Assembly: GCA_021203065.1 (NCBI GenBank)
Contig: JAJQBX010000021.1
Coordinates: forward strand, 1-64,000
Reading direction: 5' to 3'
Length of the DNA stretch: 64,000 nucleotides
From: Oscillospiraceae bacterium
GTDB taxonomy: Bacteria; Bacillota; Clostridia; Oscillospirales; Ruminococcaceae
How positions within the stretch are numbered: the first letter of the stretch is position 1; each line of letters opens with the position of its first letter. Of the stretch, positions 33,707 through 43,044 are shown piece by piece. The notes below the pieces were generated by a model. That model was not told the origin of the DNA and made no database searches. It saw nothing but the letters and a program-made list of their open reading frames with translations. The position numbers were made by a program, and so were the translations under genes.

Positions 33707-34604
33707 CTATCAGAAGAACTACTACAAAACCTATGCCATTCTCATGGAGGATGGAACAGAACTTGATGTCTCCCGAAGTGAATGCTTTGCTAAAGGAGAA
33801 GAACCAACGGAAGATAATCCATATAAACAGCGTTGGTACTATAGCCCAGATAGAGAGATAGCCATCAGATTGCCCAGAAGTGAAAAGGGTGAAGCAATAT
33901 ATAGGGCTAACTCCGCTGACCTCAAAGATATCGAAGTGAAAGCAAAACGTGAGGGTCAGTGCATTGGAACTGTAGGAAAAGGTATGTGCCACATTAGTTG
34001 TGTCAACTGTAAGTTCAAAGATGACTGTCACTCTGAACTTCGATTTGAAAATGGCAGGGGCTGTAGAAAGAAGTGCGAGGATTGTTTTGTATTTACGTCC
34101 AAGTGCAGCTCTTTCGATTCAGCATGTGTTGATGATAGTAATGGTGATTCAGTCACTCGTGAATACGATTCAGGAGTTGATGTCGAAGATGAGTTTTTAA
34201 TGAATGAGGATGACCTGCTGTATAGCGAGGATGTAAAGCACCTAATTTCCTCTCTTAACAGTGATGAAAGGCTTCTATACGATTGCATCAAATCTAAGAT
34301 GAGCCTTTCGGAGATTGCAGGTATTTTTGGGTTAAGTACAAAAACAATAACGAATCGTAAGAACAGACTTAAAGAAAAGTTCAGTTCTGCTTGGCTGAAT
34401 GAAGAACGAAAGAGAACAGAGGCAATAAAGGACTTGCTTTTGTCACTCTCGGATGATGAAAGAGACTTGTACAATAGCTTGAGGCTCGGTATGACCCTAA
34501 AGGAGGTTGCGGCTTATTTTGGGGTAGCGGTCAGCACAGTTCAATTGCGCCAGAAAAAACTGTTGGATAAATTCAGGGAAGCAGGTCTTGAAAAATATTT
34601 TTGA
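33699..34604 (+). CDS. sigma-70-like regulator with two region-4-type HTH domains
   Basis: 301 residues from ATG at 33699 after GGAGG; an in-frame upstream ATG at 33606 has no ribosome site but could make a leader that opens the hairpin. N-terminal half is a Cys-rich domain (HISCVNCKFKDDC, GCRKKCEDC). The C-terminal half has two sigma region 4-like repeats: LLYDCIKSKMSLSEIAGIFG and LYNSLRLGMTLKEVAAYFG. Found at the start of early phage or element modules; probably controls their transcription. Confidence 0.75.
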   Translation: MLSYQKNYYKTYAILMEDGTELDVSRSECFAKGEEPTEDNPYKQRWYYSPDREIAIRLPRSEKGEAIYRANSADLKDIEVKAKREGQCIGTVGKGMCHISCVNCKFKDDCHSELRFENGRGCRKKCEDCFVFTSKCSSFDSACVDDSNGDSVTREYDSGVDVEDEFLMNEDDLLYSEDVKHLISSLNSDERLLYDCIKSKMSLSEIAGIFGLSTKTITNRKNRLKEKFSSAWLNEERKRTEAIKDLLLSLSDDERDLYNSLRLGMTLKEVAAYFGVAVSTVQLRQKKLLDKFREAGLEKYF

Positions 34605-34699
34605 AATTTGTCGGTATGTTTTTTCTTTCTTACTATTATTTGCTCCTTTATGTAGTAAGAGGGGATAACACATCTCCCGTTAAATTAAGGAGGTAGCAT

Positions 34700-35260
34700 A
34701 TGAAGGCTACAAAAACAGAGGCAAATAGCCTCGATAAGGTGCGAGAGCATCAGAGAACATGGTGGAAGCTCGGCACACACTATGATGTGGACTTCAGAGA
34801 GTTTCTCATGGTGGCAGAGGATTTGAGAACACTTGAAGGAAAAGCCGGTTATGCCGAAGCAGAGGAAGCAAACAAGCTTTGTCAGGAGCTTTTGCCGGTG
34901 GCTGCACATAAGCTTGACGTTCTGGGGGCACACATTGGATTGTGGCAGAAGAACATCTGCGAGAAATACGGCGAGGAAGTCCTTGAAAAGCTGAAAGAAT
35001 CTATGGTTGAGAAGCATTCGGTAGGGTGTCCCACTATGAAAGACACACGAGAGGCTTCGAGAAAGCTGAAGAGCTGTAGCGAGTGTTATGAGAAGGAACT
35101 TCTTATTGGCGAAGCCTTTGAAGATAAGTCTTTCGCTGTAAGGCTTGCAAAGGTTATGAGCTGCAGTGCTTATGTGATTGAGCTGTCGGTCGAATGGGTT
35201 TCAATACTTATTAGATTTGTATGCGCTCAGAAAGAAGGTGGACTGTATGAAGCTGTATGA
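34700..35260 (+). CDS. hypothetical phage protein
   Basis: 186 residues, strong AAGGAGG 6 nt before ATG. Mostly helical with Leu/Glu-rich central region and several Cys (LKSCSECYEKELL). No family recognised. First gene of the replication operon; overlaps the Gp157 gene by 14 nt, so it is likely part of the recombination/replication set. Confidence 0.7.
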   Translation: MKATKTEANSLDKVREHQRTWWKLGTHYDVDFREFLMVAEDLRTLEGKAGYAEAEEANKLCQELLPVAAHKLDVLGAHIGLWQKNICEKYGEEVLEKLKESMVEKHSVGCPTMKDTREASRKLKSCSECYEKELLIGEAFEDKSFAVRLAKVMSCSAYVIELSVEWVSILIRFVCAQKEGGLYEAV

Positions 35261-35759
35261 AGTCAATCAGGAGATTGAGAGCATTTTCGAACAGATGGTA
35301 GATCCAGAAACCGGTGAAATACTCGAAGCGTCAGATGAACTTATGACTCAGCTGGATTCTCTGCAAATGGAACGGGACCGAATCCTCGAGTACTTGGCAA
35401 AGCTTGTGCTTAATACCCGTTCTGGTGCCACAGCCCTTAAGGAAGAAGAGCTTAGGCTTAAGAAGCGTCGCGAGACCCTTTCCAAGAAGGAAGAAAGGAT
35501 TATGGACATCTTAGACCGTGAATGTGGAGGAGTAAAGACTGACCTTGGTGTTGCCACACTGTCGTATAGGAAGACAGAGAAAATCGAGGTAAGCGATCAG
35601 AGTACGGCAATAGAGTGGTTCAAGTCAAAAGGCTTCTCTGACTGCTTGAGAATTCCTGAGCCGGAGATAAGTAAGTCTGAAGCCAAGAAAGTAATCAAGG
35701 CAGGAAACGATATACCGGGAATCGAACTGGTGAGTGGTATGTCCTGCAGTTTGAGATGA
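35247..35759 (+). CDS. siphovirus Gp157 family protein
   Basis: 170 residues from ATG at 35247 (AGAAGGTGG upstream). N-terminal MKLYEVNQEIESIFEQMVD, coiled-coil middle ending KKRRETLSKKEERIMDIL, and C-terminal GVATLSYRKTEKIEV, then VIKAGNDIPG, are typical of Gp157, linked with phage recombination modules and once with phage resistance in Streptococcus. Precedes the Sak4-like ATPase as usual. Confidence 0.85.
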   Translation: MKLYEVNQEIESIFEQMVDPETGEILEASDELMTQLDSLQMERDRILEYLAKLVLNTRSGATALKEEELRLKKRRETLSKKEERIMDILDRECGGVKTDLGVATLSYRKTEKIEVSDQSTAIEWFKSKGFSDCLRIPEPEISKSEAKKVIKAGNDIPGIELVSGMSCSLR

Positions 35760-35773
35760 GAGGAGAGTAAGAT

Positions 35774-36721
35774 ATGCAGATTATACGAGGAAAGCAAGAG
35801 AGCGCGAAGAAGGTAATTCTGTACGGACCCGAAGGCATAGGGAAGAGCTCTTTTGCCGCTCAGTTCCCAGAACCGCTTTTCATCGATACAGAGGGAAGCA
35901 CAAAGGAACTGGATATAGCGAGATTCGAGAAGCCAAAAACATGGGAAACACTGCTTGATGAGGTTTTGTATGTTATTGAGCATCCCGACTGCTGTAAGAC
36001 GCTCGTCATCGATACAGCTGACTGGGCAGAACGATTGGAAATAGAGTATCTCTGTAGGGTGAATAAGTGGGCATCTATTGAAAGCCCCGGTTATGGCAAG
36101 GGCTATCAGTATTGTGCTGATGAGTTCAACAATTTACTTTCTGTTCTGGATAGAGTTATAGAGGAAGGAATCCATGTTGTGGTGACTGCCCATGCCAAGA
36201 TGCGAAAGTTCGAACAGCCAGATGAATCTGGAAGCTATGACCGTTGGGAGATGAAGCTCTCACGTCAGGTGGCACCGCTTCTGAAGGAATGGTGCGATTT
36301 GCTTCTTTTCTGCAACTACAAGACCTATGTTATTCAGCCGGACAGCGTGATGGAAAAAGCAAAGGTTCAGGGTGGCAAGAGAGTCATGTATACTAACCAT
36401 CATCCTTGCTGGGACGCTAAGAACAGATATGGCTTGCCTGATGAGATGGAACTTGGATTTGAGGGTATAGCACACATCTTTCAAGAACCTGCGCCTAAGA
36501 CAAAGCCCATAGAAGACCTTAGAGCCTTGATGGCTATCGACGGAATTACCGATGAACAGCTTCAGAAGGTGGTTTCAGATAAGGGACACTATCCTCAAGA
36601 TACACCCATAGATAAGTATTCGGACAAGTTTATCTCCGGCTGGATAATAACTCACTGGGCAAGGATAGTCAAACTAATAAGAGCTGAGCAGAGCAAGACA
36701 GAAGCTAAGGAGGAAGCATAA
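35774..36721 (+). CDS. phage RecA-fold ATPase, Sak4-like (AAA_24)
   Basis: 315 residues. Walker A LYGPEGIGKSSFAAQFP (about 17-33), Walker B TLVIDTADWAE, and VVVTAHAK as a sensor segment. Phage ATPases of this type take part in single-strand annealing recombination with a partner ssDNA-binding protein, here probably the DUF669-like protein encoded next (ATGA overlap). C-terminal 60 residues appear specific. Confidence 0.82.
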   Translation: MQIIRGKQESAKKVILYGPEGIGKSSFAAQFPEPLFIDTEGSTKELDIARFEKPKTWETLLDEVLYVIEHPDCCKTLVIDTADWAERLEIEYLCRVNKWASIESPGYGKGYQYCADEFNNLLSVLDRVIEEGIHVVVTAHAKMRKFEQPDESGSYDRWEMKLSRQVAPLLKEWCDLLLFCNYKTYVIQPDSVMEKAKVQGGKRVMYTNHHPCWDAKNRYGLPDEMELGFEGIAHIFQEPAPKTKPIEDLRALMAIDGITDEQLQKVVSDKGHYPQDTPIDKYSDKFISGWIITHWARIVKLIRAEQSKTEAKEEA

Positions 36722-37221
36722 TGAACGACGAATATAGACAGAACAACGATGCCCTTGATTGGGATAGTGTTATAGAAAATGATGGACAGGAATTTTTCAT
36801 TCTGCCGGAGGGTGACTATGTCTTCACAGTGGTGGACTTTGAACGAGGAAGGTTCCCCGGTTCTGCAAAGATTCAGCCGTGCAATAAGGCAGTGTTGACA
36901 CTTCGTGTAGATACACCTGATGGAGTAGCAAACATCCGCACCGACCTAATTCTTTCAAAGCTGCTTGAATGGAGGCTTTCAGCTTTCTTCAGGTGTATAG
37001 GTCAAAAGAAGCAGGGTGAGAGGCTTGTGATGAATTGGGGCAAGGTAATCGGCTCAAGGGGCTATGCACACTTCAAGCCTCGCACCTACTTCGACAAGGA
37101 TGGAAACGAAAAGACAGCAAACGATGTAGATAAGTTCTACGACTGGGACGAGAAGAACTTCAAGCCCTTAGCAAGTTCCGATGACTGGGTGGAGATTCCT
37201 GATGTAGATTCTCCCTTTTAA
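36721..37221 (+). CDS. DUF669-like phage protein, probable ssDNA-binding partner
   Basis: 166 residues. FFILPEGDYVFTVVDFERG, then KAVLTLRVDTPDG and WRLSAFFRCIGQKKQG, is the DUF669 pattern (OB-fold-like). Such genes regularly follow Sak4-like ATPases and precede helicases. The ATG overlaps the previous stop. Confidence 0.75.
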   Translation: MNDEYRQNNDALDWDSVIENDGQEFFILPEGDYVFTVVDFERGRFPGSAKIQPCNKAVLTLRVDTPDGVANIRTDLILSKLLEWRLSAFFRCIGQKKQGERLVMNWGKVIGSRGYAHFKPRTYFDKDGNEKTANDVDKFYDWDEKNFKPLASSDDWVEIPDVDSPF

Positions 37222-37240
37222 CTGAAGGAGGAGATAGAAC

Positions 37241-38840
37241 ATGGTTGAGCTAAGACCATATCAGGAGGAAGCTCGGCAGGCTATTCATGCAGAGTGGCAG
37301 GTGGGACACCGTAAAACTCTTACGGTGTCTGCCACTGGTACAGGTAAAACAATCATCTTCGGATCTGTCGCCAAGGACTGTGTTGAAGAGGGACAAAACG
37401 TCCTTATTCTTGCACACCGTGGTGAGCTTTTGGAACAGGCTTCAGATAAGCTGATGAAGGCTTTTGAATTGCCAACAGTTTTAGAAAAGGCTGAGTATTC
37501 GAGCCTCGGCAGTGATATTCCTATTACTGTCGGTTCTGTGCAGTCGCTCTGTCAGGAAAAACGACTCGCGAGATTTCCGGAGGATTACTTTCAGACCATC
37601 ATTGTGGATGAAGCGCATCATGCTTTGTCGAGCTCGTATCAGAAAGTGCTGGGACATTTTGATGGAGCCTATGTCCTTGGAATGACAGCGACACCGGATC
37701 GAGGAGATATGCGAAACCTCGGAGAGTATTTCGATAGCTGCGCCTATGAATACACAATGTCCCGTGCAGTAAGAGAAGGGAATCTCTGCCCTGTTAAGGC
37801 TCAGATGGTTCCGCTTGAGCTAGACATTTCGAATGTCAGCGTAAGTAACGGCGACTTTTCATCTGGAGAAATCGGAAACGCACTGGAACCATATCTCGAC
37901 CAGATAGCTCATGAGATGCTCCGCTACTGCAAGGACAGAAAGACGGTTGTCTTTTTGCCTTTGGTGGCGACATCGAAAAAGTTCTGTGAGATTCTTCTGA
38001 GCTACGGATTTGAAGCAGCTTGAGGTTAATGGAAACAGTGATGACCGTTCGGATATTCTCAGAGATTTCGAAGAGGGTAGGTATAACGTTCTTTGTAACT
38101 CTATGCTTTTAACCGAAGGATGGGATTGTCCCAGCGTCGATTGCGTTATAGTGCTTCGACCGACAAAGGTGAGAGGGCTTTATCAGCAAATGGTTGGGCG
38201 TGGAATGAGACTGTCACCTGGCAAGAAAGACCTCCTGCTTTTAGACTTCTTGTGGCTTACAGAAAGGCATGACCTCTGCAGACCGTCATCTATTATAAGC
38301 AAGGATGAAGTCATCGCTAAAAAGATGGACGATATGCTTGAAAACTCTGATGAAGCCGTGGACATCATCGAAGCTGAAGAAAAGGCTGAACGAGACATTT
38401 TAGCTGAACGAGAAGAAGCTCTTGCAAAGCAATTAGAGGAAATGCGCCTACGGAAGAGGAAGCTTGTAGACCCACTTCAGTATGCACTGTCAATCTCCGC
38501 CGAGGATCTAATAAATTATGTTCCGACATTTACTTGGGAGTTCGGACCTGCATCTGATAAGCAGCTTGCATTCCTTGAGAAACGAGGTATACACCCAGAA
38601 AGCGTTGAAAACATGGGAAAGGCTCAGCTCCTTATTGACAGGCTTATTGCAAGACAACAGGAAGGTTTGTCTACTCCAAAGCAGATACGATGCTTGGAAC
38701 AGCGTGGATTCCGTCATGTGAGAGAGTGGTCTTTCGAAGATGCAAGTAGCATGATTTCAAGGCTGTCGATGAATGGCTGGCGTATACCGAGAGGCGTAGT
38801 ACCGAAGACGTACTCACCGGGAGGTACATATGGAATCTAA
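37241..38840 (+). pseudogene. DEAD/DEAH-box helicase, frameshifted
   Basis: Part 1: ELRPYQEEARQAIHAEW, Walker A SATGTGKTIIFG, DEAH in IIVDEAHHAL, GMTATPDRGD. It stops after LSYGFEAA. Part 2, in the +1 frame, continues EVNGNSDDRSDILRDFEEG, STLLTEGWD-like LLTEGWDCPSVD and QMVGRGMRLSPGKKDLL (motif VI). Removing one T at 38020/38021 restores one protein of about 530 residues with a C-terminal region of its own. Without repair the two RecA lobes are separate. It overlaps the primase gene by 11 nt. Confidence 0.85.
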
Positions 38841-40854
38841 GATTTTAGAAGCACTTGAGAGTATTCCTGTCGCCGACCTCACATATACAGAGTGGGTGAA
38901 TGTGGGGATGGCACTCAAAGCGGAAGGCTATGACTGTTCTGTATGGGATAACTGGAGTAAACAGGATTCTCGGTACCACCAAGGAGAGTGCGAGAGGAAG
39001 TGGAGAACCTTTCAAGGAAATGGTGTCAAAGGCGGTACCATCGTTCAGATGGCTAAGGAACGAGGATGGAAACCATATCAGAGCGATGACCCTTTAGATT
39101 GGAATGATGTCATTGAATACGATGGCTATGGATGGGAAGAGGATTATACTGTTCCGGACAAATGGAGTCCTACCGAAGACCTCATTACATACCTTGAGCT
39201 TCTTTTTGAGCCTGATGACATAGTTGGATATGTGACAGGTGATGTATGGCAAAACGGCGATGGGAAATGGGTACCGTCGAAGGGCATCTACAACCGAACT
39301 GCCGGTGAGCTTATAAAATCCCTGCGAAAGCATCCTGATGACATTGGAGCTACAGTCGGCGACTGGAAGGAACAAGCCGGTGCGTGGATTCGGTTTAATC
39401 CCTTAGACGGAAATGGTGTAAAGAACGACAATGTAGCTAGGTTTAAGTATGCTCTTGTAGAATCCGATACTATCCCTATCTCAGAACAGGAAGCGCAGTA
39501 TCGAAAGCTTGAACTCCCTATAGCCGCACTGGTTCACTCCGGCGGGAAATCCCTTCATGCCATTGTTCACATAGACGCCGACGACTATTCAGAATACAGA
39601 AAACGTGTCGAGATTCTCTACGATTTCCTGGAAAAGAACGGTGTCCCCATAGACAAACAGAATCGTAACCCTTCGAGGCTTTCACGGATGCCCGGCATTA
39701 CAAGGAACGGCAACAAGCAGTATCTTGTTGAAACGAACTTAGGGAGAAAGTCGTGGAACGACTGGATGGACTATGTTGAGGGCATATCTGATGAGTTGCC
39801 GGAGTTCACTTATCCTGCGGATATGATGGACAATCGTCCTCCGCTGTCACCGGAGCTAATAAAAGGGCTTCTGAGAGTGGGTCACAAGATGATAGTCAGC
39901 GGTGCCAGTAAATCCGGCAAGAGCTTCTTTCTGATTGAACTTGGGATAAGCATATCCGAAGGGCGAGAGTTTCTTGGATTTGGCTGTATGAAGGGCAATG
40001 TGCTGTATATAAACCTTGAGATAGACACTGCAAGTTGCCTTAGTCGAGTGTTTTCTATTTATGACAAGTACGGAATAAAGAAACCGAGAAAAGGTGGTTT
40101 TGTTGTATGGAATCTAAGAGGACATGCAATGCCTTTAGACAAACTTGTTCCTAAAATTATCAGAAGACTTGAGGGTATGCATTTTGATGCCATCATAATC
40201 GACCCCATCTACAAAGTAATAACCGGTGACGAGAATTCGGCATCCGAAATGGGTTACTTCTGCAATCAGTTTGACAAAATCTGCGATGCTACAGGTTGCT
40301 CTATAATCTACGCTCATCATCATTCCAAAGGTGCTCAAGCGGGAAAAGCTGCTCAGGATAGGGCTTCAGGCAGTGGTGTGTTTGCAAGAGACCCTGATGC
40401 CCTTATTGACCTTGTTGAGCTTGACCTTTCGGAGGAGATTATGAACGAGGTGGCGGATTCATCAGCGGATACAGCTTGGCAGATGGACTTTGTTACGAGA
40501 GATTTCGCTCAGCCGAAAAGCCGAAAGATATGGTTCAAGTATCCGCTTCACGTTTTAGATAATTCAGGTGCACTGAATCATTCCTATGGCAGAGGAGATC
40601 CAAGACGGAACTTGAAGCAGAACAAGAACGGAACGGCTAAAATTCAGGAAGAGAAAGACATCATCTTGCAAAAAGCGTTTGAAGTGCTTTCAATGGGCGA
40701 GGACGAAATTCCAGTCAAGGACATAGCTGAGTATATGGCTGAAAGTGAAGATAAGGTAGAAAGTAAGAGACGTGAAATTTACCGTTGGGTTAAATCTTCA
40801 GATAAGTTTTTAGTTCGAGACGGTATGCTCAGAGTGACAACAACCCCAGAGTGA
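38830..40854 (+). CDS. phage primase-helicase (PriCT-2, primase and RepA-like ATPase)
   Basis: 674 residues. N-terminal PriCT-2 like region with WVNVGMALKAEGYD and WSKQDSRYHQGECERKW. Middle archaeo-eukaryotic primase-like core (IAALVHSGGKSLHAIVHID, NRNPSRLSRMPGITR). From about 345 a hexameric-helicase RecA domain: Walker A VSGASKSGKSFFLIEL, DAIIIDPIYKV, IIYAHHHSKG. C-terminal winged-helix-like tail. Likely primes and unwinds phage DNA; the two palindromes after its stop may be its target. Confidence 0.87.
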   Translation: MESKILEALESIPVADLTYTEWVNVGMALKAEGYDCSVWDNWSKQDSRYHQGECERKWRTFQGNGVKGGTIVQMAKERGWKPYQSDDPLDWNDVIEYDGYGWEEDYTVPDKWSPTEDLITYLELLFEPDDIVGYVTGDVWQNGDGKWVPSKGIYNRTAGELIKSLRKHPDDIGATVGDWKEQAGAWIRFNPLDGNGVKNDNVARFKYALVESDTIPISEQEAQYRKLELPIAALVHSGGKSLHAIVHIDADDYSEYRKRVEILYDFLEKNGVPIDKQNRNPSRLSRMPGITRNGNKQYLVETNLGRKSWNDWMDYVEGISDELPEFTYPADMMDNRPPLSPELIKGLLRVGHKMIVSGASKSGKSFFLIELGISISEGREFLGFGCMKGNVLYINLEIDTASCLSRVFSIYDKYGIKKPRKGGFVVWNLRGHAMPLDKLVPKIIRRLEGMHFDAIIIDPIYKVITGDENSASEMGYFCNQFDKICDATGCSIIYAHHHSKGAQAGKAAQDRASGSGVFARDPDALIDLVELDLSEEIMNEVADSSADTAWQMDFVTRDFAQPKSRKIWFKYPLHVLDNSGALNHSYGRGDPRRNLKQNKNGTAKIQEEKDIILQKAFEVLSMGEDEIPVKDIAEYMAESEDKVESKRREIYRWVKSSDKFLVRDGMLRVTTTPE

Positions 40855-40864
40855 CAGTTGTGAC

Positions 40865-40981
40865 TGTGACACCCGCCTATATACAAGTATATAGTGTCAC
40901 AGAGGTGTTTGTGTAAAGTGGTAGATAGTAAAAGACTCCTAAGTCGCCTTTTCACTATCACTACCACTTACACACAAACCT
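40865..40981. repeat. two large adjacent palindromes, candidate origin or structured element
   Basis: First: TGTGACAC ... GTGTCACA enclosing TATATAC-AA-GTATATA (40865-40901). Second: an imperfect pair of about 32 nt (AGGTGTTTGTGTAAAGTGG... against ...CCACTTACACACAAACCT, 40903-40981) with inner AAAAG/CTTTT. Short TGAC words repeat just before. Lies between primase-helicase and RusA genes, a common place for a phage origin, though a terminator-like role is possible. Confidence 0.5.
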
Positions 40982-41033
40982 TTGCGGGAGAGAAAAGAGC
41001 AATGAAAATCAGATGTAAAAATTTGGAGGAAAA

Positions 41034-41444
41034 ATGAAGTTCTTTATAGAGATGATACCGCCGACAGTAACGGCGCAGATGAAAAAGGTGAGAGTAGTAA
41101 GAAATAAACCAATCTACTATGACCCGCCTAAAGTGAAAGAAGCAAAGAAAGCTTTCTGTTACCACTTGACAAAGTACAAGCCACCGGCTCAGCTTAAAGG
41201 AGCTGTATCGCTCAAGGTGGTATGGCTGTTTCCAAAAGGAAAAAGTCACAAGGATGGAGAGTGGAGAATCACTAAGCCGGACACGGACAACATTGAGAAG
41301 CTCCTGAAAGATTGCATGACAAAAGTGGGCTTTTGGAAAGATGATTCTCAGGTTGCGAGAGAAGTCATTGAGAAACGTTGGTCAGATGAACCGTATGGGA
41401 TTGAAATTGAAGTAGAGGAGATGGAGAATGTACAGAAATCATGA
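41034..41444 (+). CDS. RusA family Holliday junction resolvase
   Basis: 136 residues. TAQMKKVRVVRNKPIYYDP, then KPDTDNIEKLLKDCMTKVGF and WKDDSQVAREVIEKRW carry the acidic catalytic residues. Resolves branched phage DNA before packaging. TTGGAGG precedes the ATG after a long palindromic stretch. Confidence 0.88.
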   Translation: MKFFIEMIPPTVTAQMKKVRVVRNKPIYYDPPKVKEAKKAFCYHLTKYKPPAQLKGAVSLKVVWLFPKGKSHKDGEWRITKPDTDNIEKLLKDCMTKVGFWKDDSQVAREVIEKRWSDEPYGIEIEVEEMENVQKS

Positions 41445-41586
41445 AGGATACCCCGACCCGACTGCCGGACAAGCTGTAGCGAATGTCATGCGGGAGTATT
41501 ATCGGGAACAGAGGAAGAAGAATCGTAAAAAGAAGATCAAGAGAAACGATGGGTACATAGCCGATAGGAAGGAGCGTAAGAAATGA
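41428..41586 (+). CDS. small basic phage protein
   Basis: 52 residues beginning MYRNHEGYPDPTAG and ending in a very basic tail (KKNRKKKIKRNDGYIADRK). AGAGGAG lies upstream. It overlaps RusA by 17 nt and the next gene by 3 nt. Similar 'NHEGYPDPTAG' proteins are common in clostridial phages; no function known. Confidence 0.75.
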   Translation: MYRNHEGYPDPTAGQAVANVMREYYREQRKKNRKKKIKRNDGYIADRKERKK

Positions 41587-42005
41587 CAGCTAAAGAGTAT
41601 CTAAGTCAGGAGTATCGCTTGGATCAGCGAATCAATTCAGACATAGCAGAGCTTAGCAGACTTCGAACTATGTCAAAAAGCATATCCTCAAGTGGCTATG
41701 AAGAAAAATATGGTCAGAAGAGGGCGGAAGCACCATTTGTTAAACAGGTAGAAAAGATTGTGCTACTTGAGAACATGGTGAACGCAGAGATTGACCGATT
41801 GGTTGAACTTAAGGCGCAGATACGGTTGACAATAGACACGGTCTCAGACACTAATGAGCGGATGGTTCTCAGAATGCGATATATTGAGAATAAGACGTGG
41901 GAGAAGATAGGATTGGAGATGTTTGCAGATTCTCGGACTGTGAGAAGGTGGCATGGAAACGCGTTAAACCATGTTGTTATGCCGGAGAATCCAATCAAAA
42001 TCTGA
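41583..42005 (+). CDS. DUF1492/ArpU-like phage late regulator
   Basis: 140 residues. N-terminal coiled region YLSQEYRLDQRINSDIAEL, middle helices, and C-terminal sigma region 4-like HTH RMRYIENKTWEKIGLEMF then SRTVRRWHGNALN. Proteins of this type lie just before terminase modules and activate late transcription (family knowledge). A promoter follows its stop within 35 nt. Confidence 0.82.
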   Translation: MTAKEYLSQEYRLDQRINSDIAELSRLRTMSKSISSSGYEEKYGQKRAEAPFVKQVEKIVLLENMVNAEIDRLVELKAQIRLTIDTVSDTNERMVLRMRYIENKTWEKIGLEMFADSRTVRRWHGNALNHVVMPENPIKI

Positions 42006-42035
42006 AATGCGCCCGAAATGTCCTACTTTGTCCAA

Positions 42036-42064
42036 TTGCGCCAGATGCAAAAACGTGCTATGAT
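42036..42064 (+). promoter_or_regulatory. candidate late promoter
   Basis: TTGCGC, 17 nt, TATGAT directly after the late regulator gene; the -35 box is weak, as expected for an activated promoter. Confidence 0.45.
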
Positions 42065-42088
42065 ATACTTAGTGAAAAAGTAAAGGAG

Positions 42089-42117
42089 AGCCTCACAAGA
42101 AGTGGGGCTTTTCTTAT
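42089..42117 (+). terminator. short hairpin with T-run just after the late promoter
   Basis: AGCCTCAC / GTGGGGCT, loop AAGAA, then TTTTCTT. Being only about 20 nt from the start of transcription it may set up antitermination control of the late genes. Confidence 0.6.
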
Positions 42118-42139
42118 GCCCAAAAGAAGGTGAAGGGAA

Positions 42140-42646
42140 TTGCGTATAGAGCGACAGTGGGCGATGCCAAATAAGTGGACTTTCAAAATCCCACCCATAG
42201 AGAATCTCCTACATGAAGAGTTGACAGACGGCTTGTGGATTGACCCGTTTTCCGGCGAGAACAGCATGGCAACTGTTACGAACGATTTGAATCCAAATAT
42301 AGTGGCGGACTTCCACATGGATGCTTTGGAGTTCCTTAAGATTTTCGATACTGCCAGTATCGATGGCGTCCTATACGACCCTCCGTATTCTCCAAGACAG
42401 GTCAGGGAGTGTTATGACGGAATCGGCGGAGACTTGAAATGGGACGGCAGAGTGAGCTTCTGGAGTGATGCTAAAGACGAAATTGCCAGAGTTGTAAAAC
42501 CTGGTGGAAAGGTCATCTGCTTCGGTTGGAACAGCATGGGCTGTGGAATAAACAGAGGCTTTGAAATGCAGAGGATTTTGTTAGTTCCTCATGGTGGCTC
42601 TCGCAATGACACCATCTGTACTGTGGAAGTAAAGAAAGGTGCGTGA
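42140..42646 (+). CDS. phage DNA adenine methyltransferase-like protein
   Basis: 168 residues from TTG with GAAGGGAA upstream. DPFSGENSMATVTNDLNP resembles SAM motif I (D-P-F-x-G), and VLYDPPYSPRQVRECYDG carries the DPPY catalytic motif, followed by KPGGKVICFGWNS. A short N6-adenine or N4-cytosine type enzyme lacking a clear target-recognition domain. Lies in front of HNH and terminase genes, so it may protect packaged DNA. Confidence 0.8.
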   Translation: MRIERQWAMPNKWTFKIPPIENLLHEELTDGLWIDPFSGENSMATVTNDLNPNIVADFHMDALEFLKIFDTASIDGVLYDPPYSPRQVRECYDGIGGDLKWDGRVSFWSDAKDEIARVVKPGGKVICFGWNSMGCGINRGFEMQRILLVPHGGSRNDTICTVEVKKGA

Positions 42647-42650
42647 ACGT

Positions 42651-43043
42651 ATGCCACGTCTACCCAAGAAGCCCTGTTCCTATCCCGGCTGTCCGAGACT
42701 GACTGACGATACCTACTGCGAGGAACACATGAAGCTTGTTGTGCAGCAGTACGAACAGCATGGCAGAGACAAGCACCACAGCAAGCGTTACGGTCGAGGC
42801 TGGCAGGCTGTCCGAAGAGCCTATGTCCAAGCACACCCTCTGTGTGAGAGGTGTCTTAAGCAAGGAAGATATGTCAAGGTTGAGGAAGTGCATCACATCA
42901 AACCTCTGGCTGACGGTGGCACTAACGATGAGAGCAACCTGATGAGCCTCTGCCGGAAGTGTCACGCTGAGATTCATGCTGAGCTTGGAACACGGTCACA
43001 TAACGAAACGGTGTATTCCTACGATGGGAACAGGCACAGTTGA
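42651..43043 (+). CDS. HNH endonuclease, packaging-associated
   Basis: 130 residues from ATG at 42651 (AAAGGTG upstream); a GTG at 42639 lies inside that site. Zinc/Cys residues in CSYPGCPRLTDDTYCEEH, then RGWQAVRRAYVQAHPLCERC and VEEVHHIKPLADGGTND with NLMSLCRKCH: a complete HNH. HNH proteins next to terminase cut cos DNA with it in HK97-like phages. Confidence 0.88.
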   Translation: MPRLPKKPCSYPGCPRLTDDTYCEEHMKLVVQQYEQHGRDKHHSKRYGRGWQAVRRAYVQAHPLCERCLKQGRYVKVEEVHHIKPLADGGTNDESNLMSLCRKCHAEIHAELGTRSHNETVYSYDGNRHS

Positions 43044-43044
43044 A

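Noticed and set aside
33481..33861. Plus-strand open frame of 126 codons before the sigma-like gene
   Set aside because: It covers the terminator and start-codon hairpin, overlaps the sigma-like gene in another frame, and has no ribosome site.
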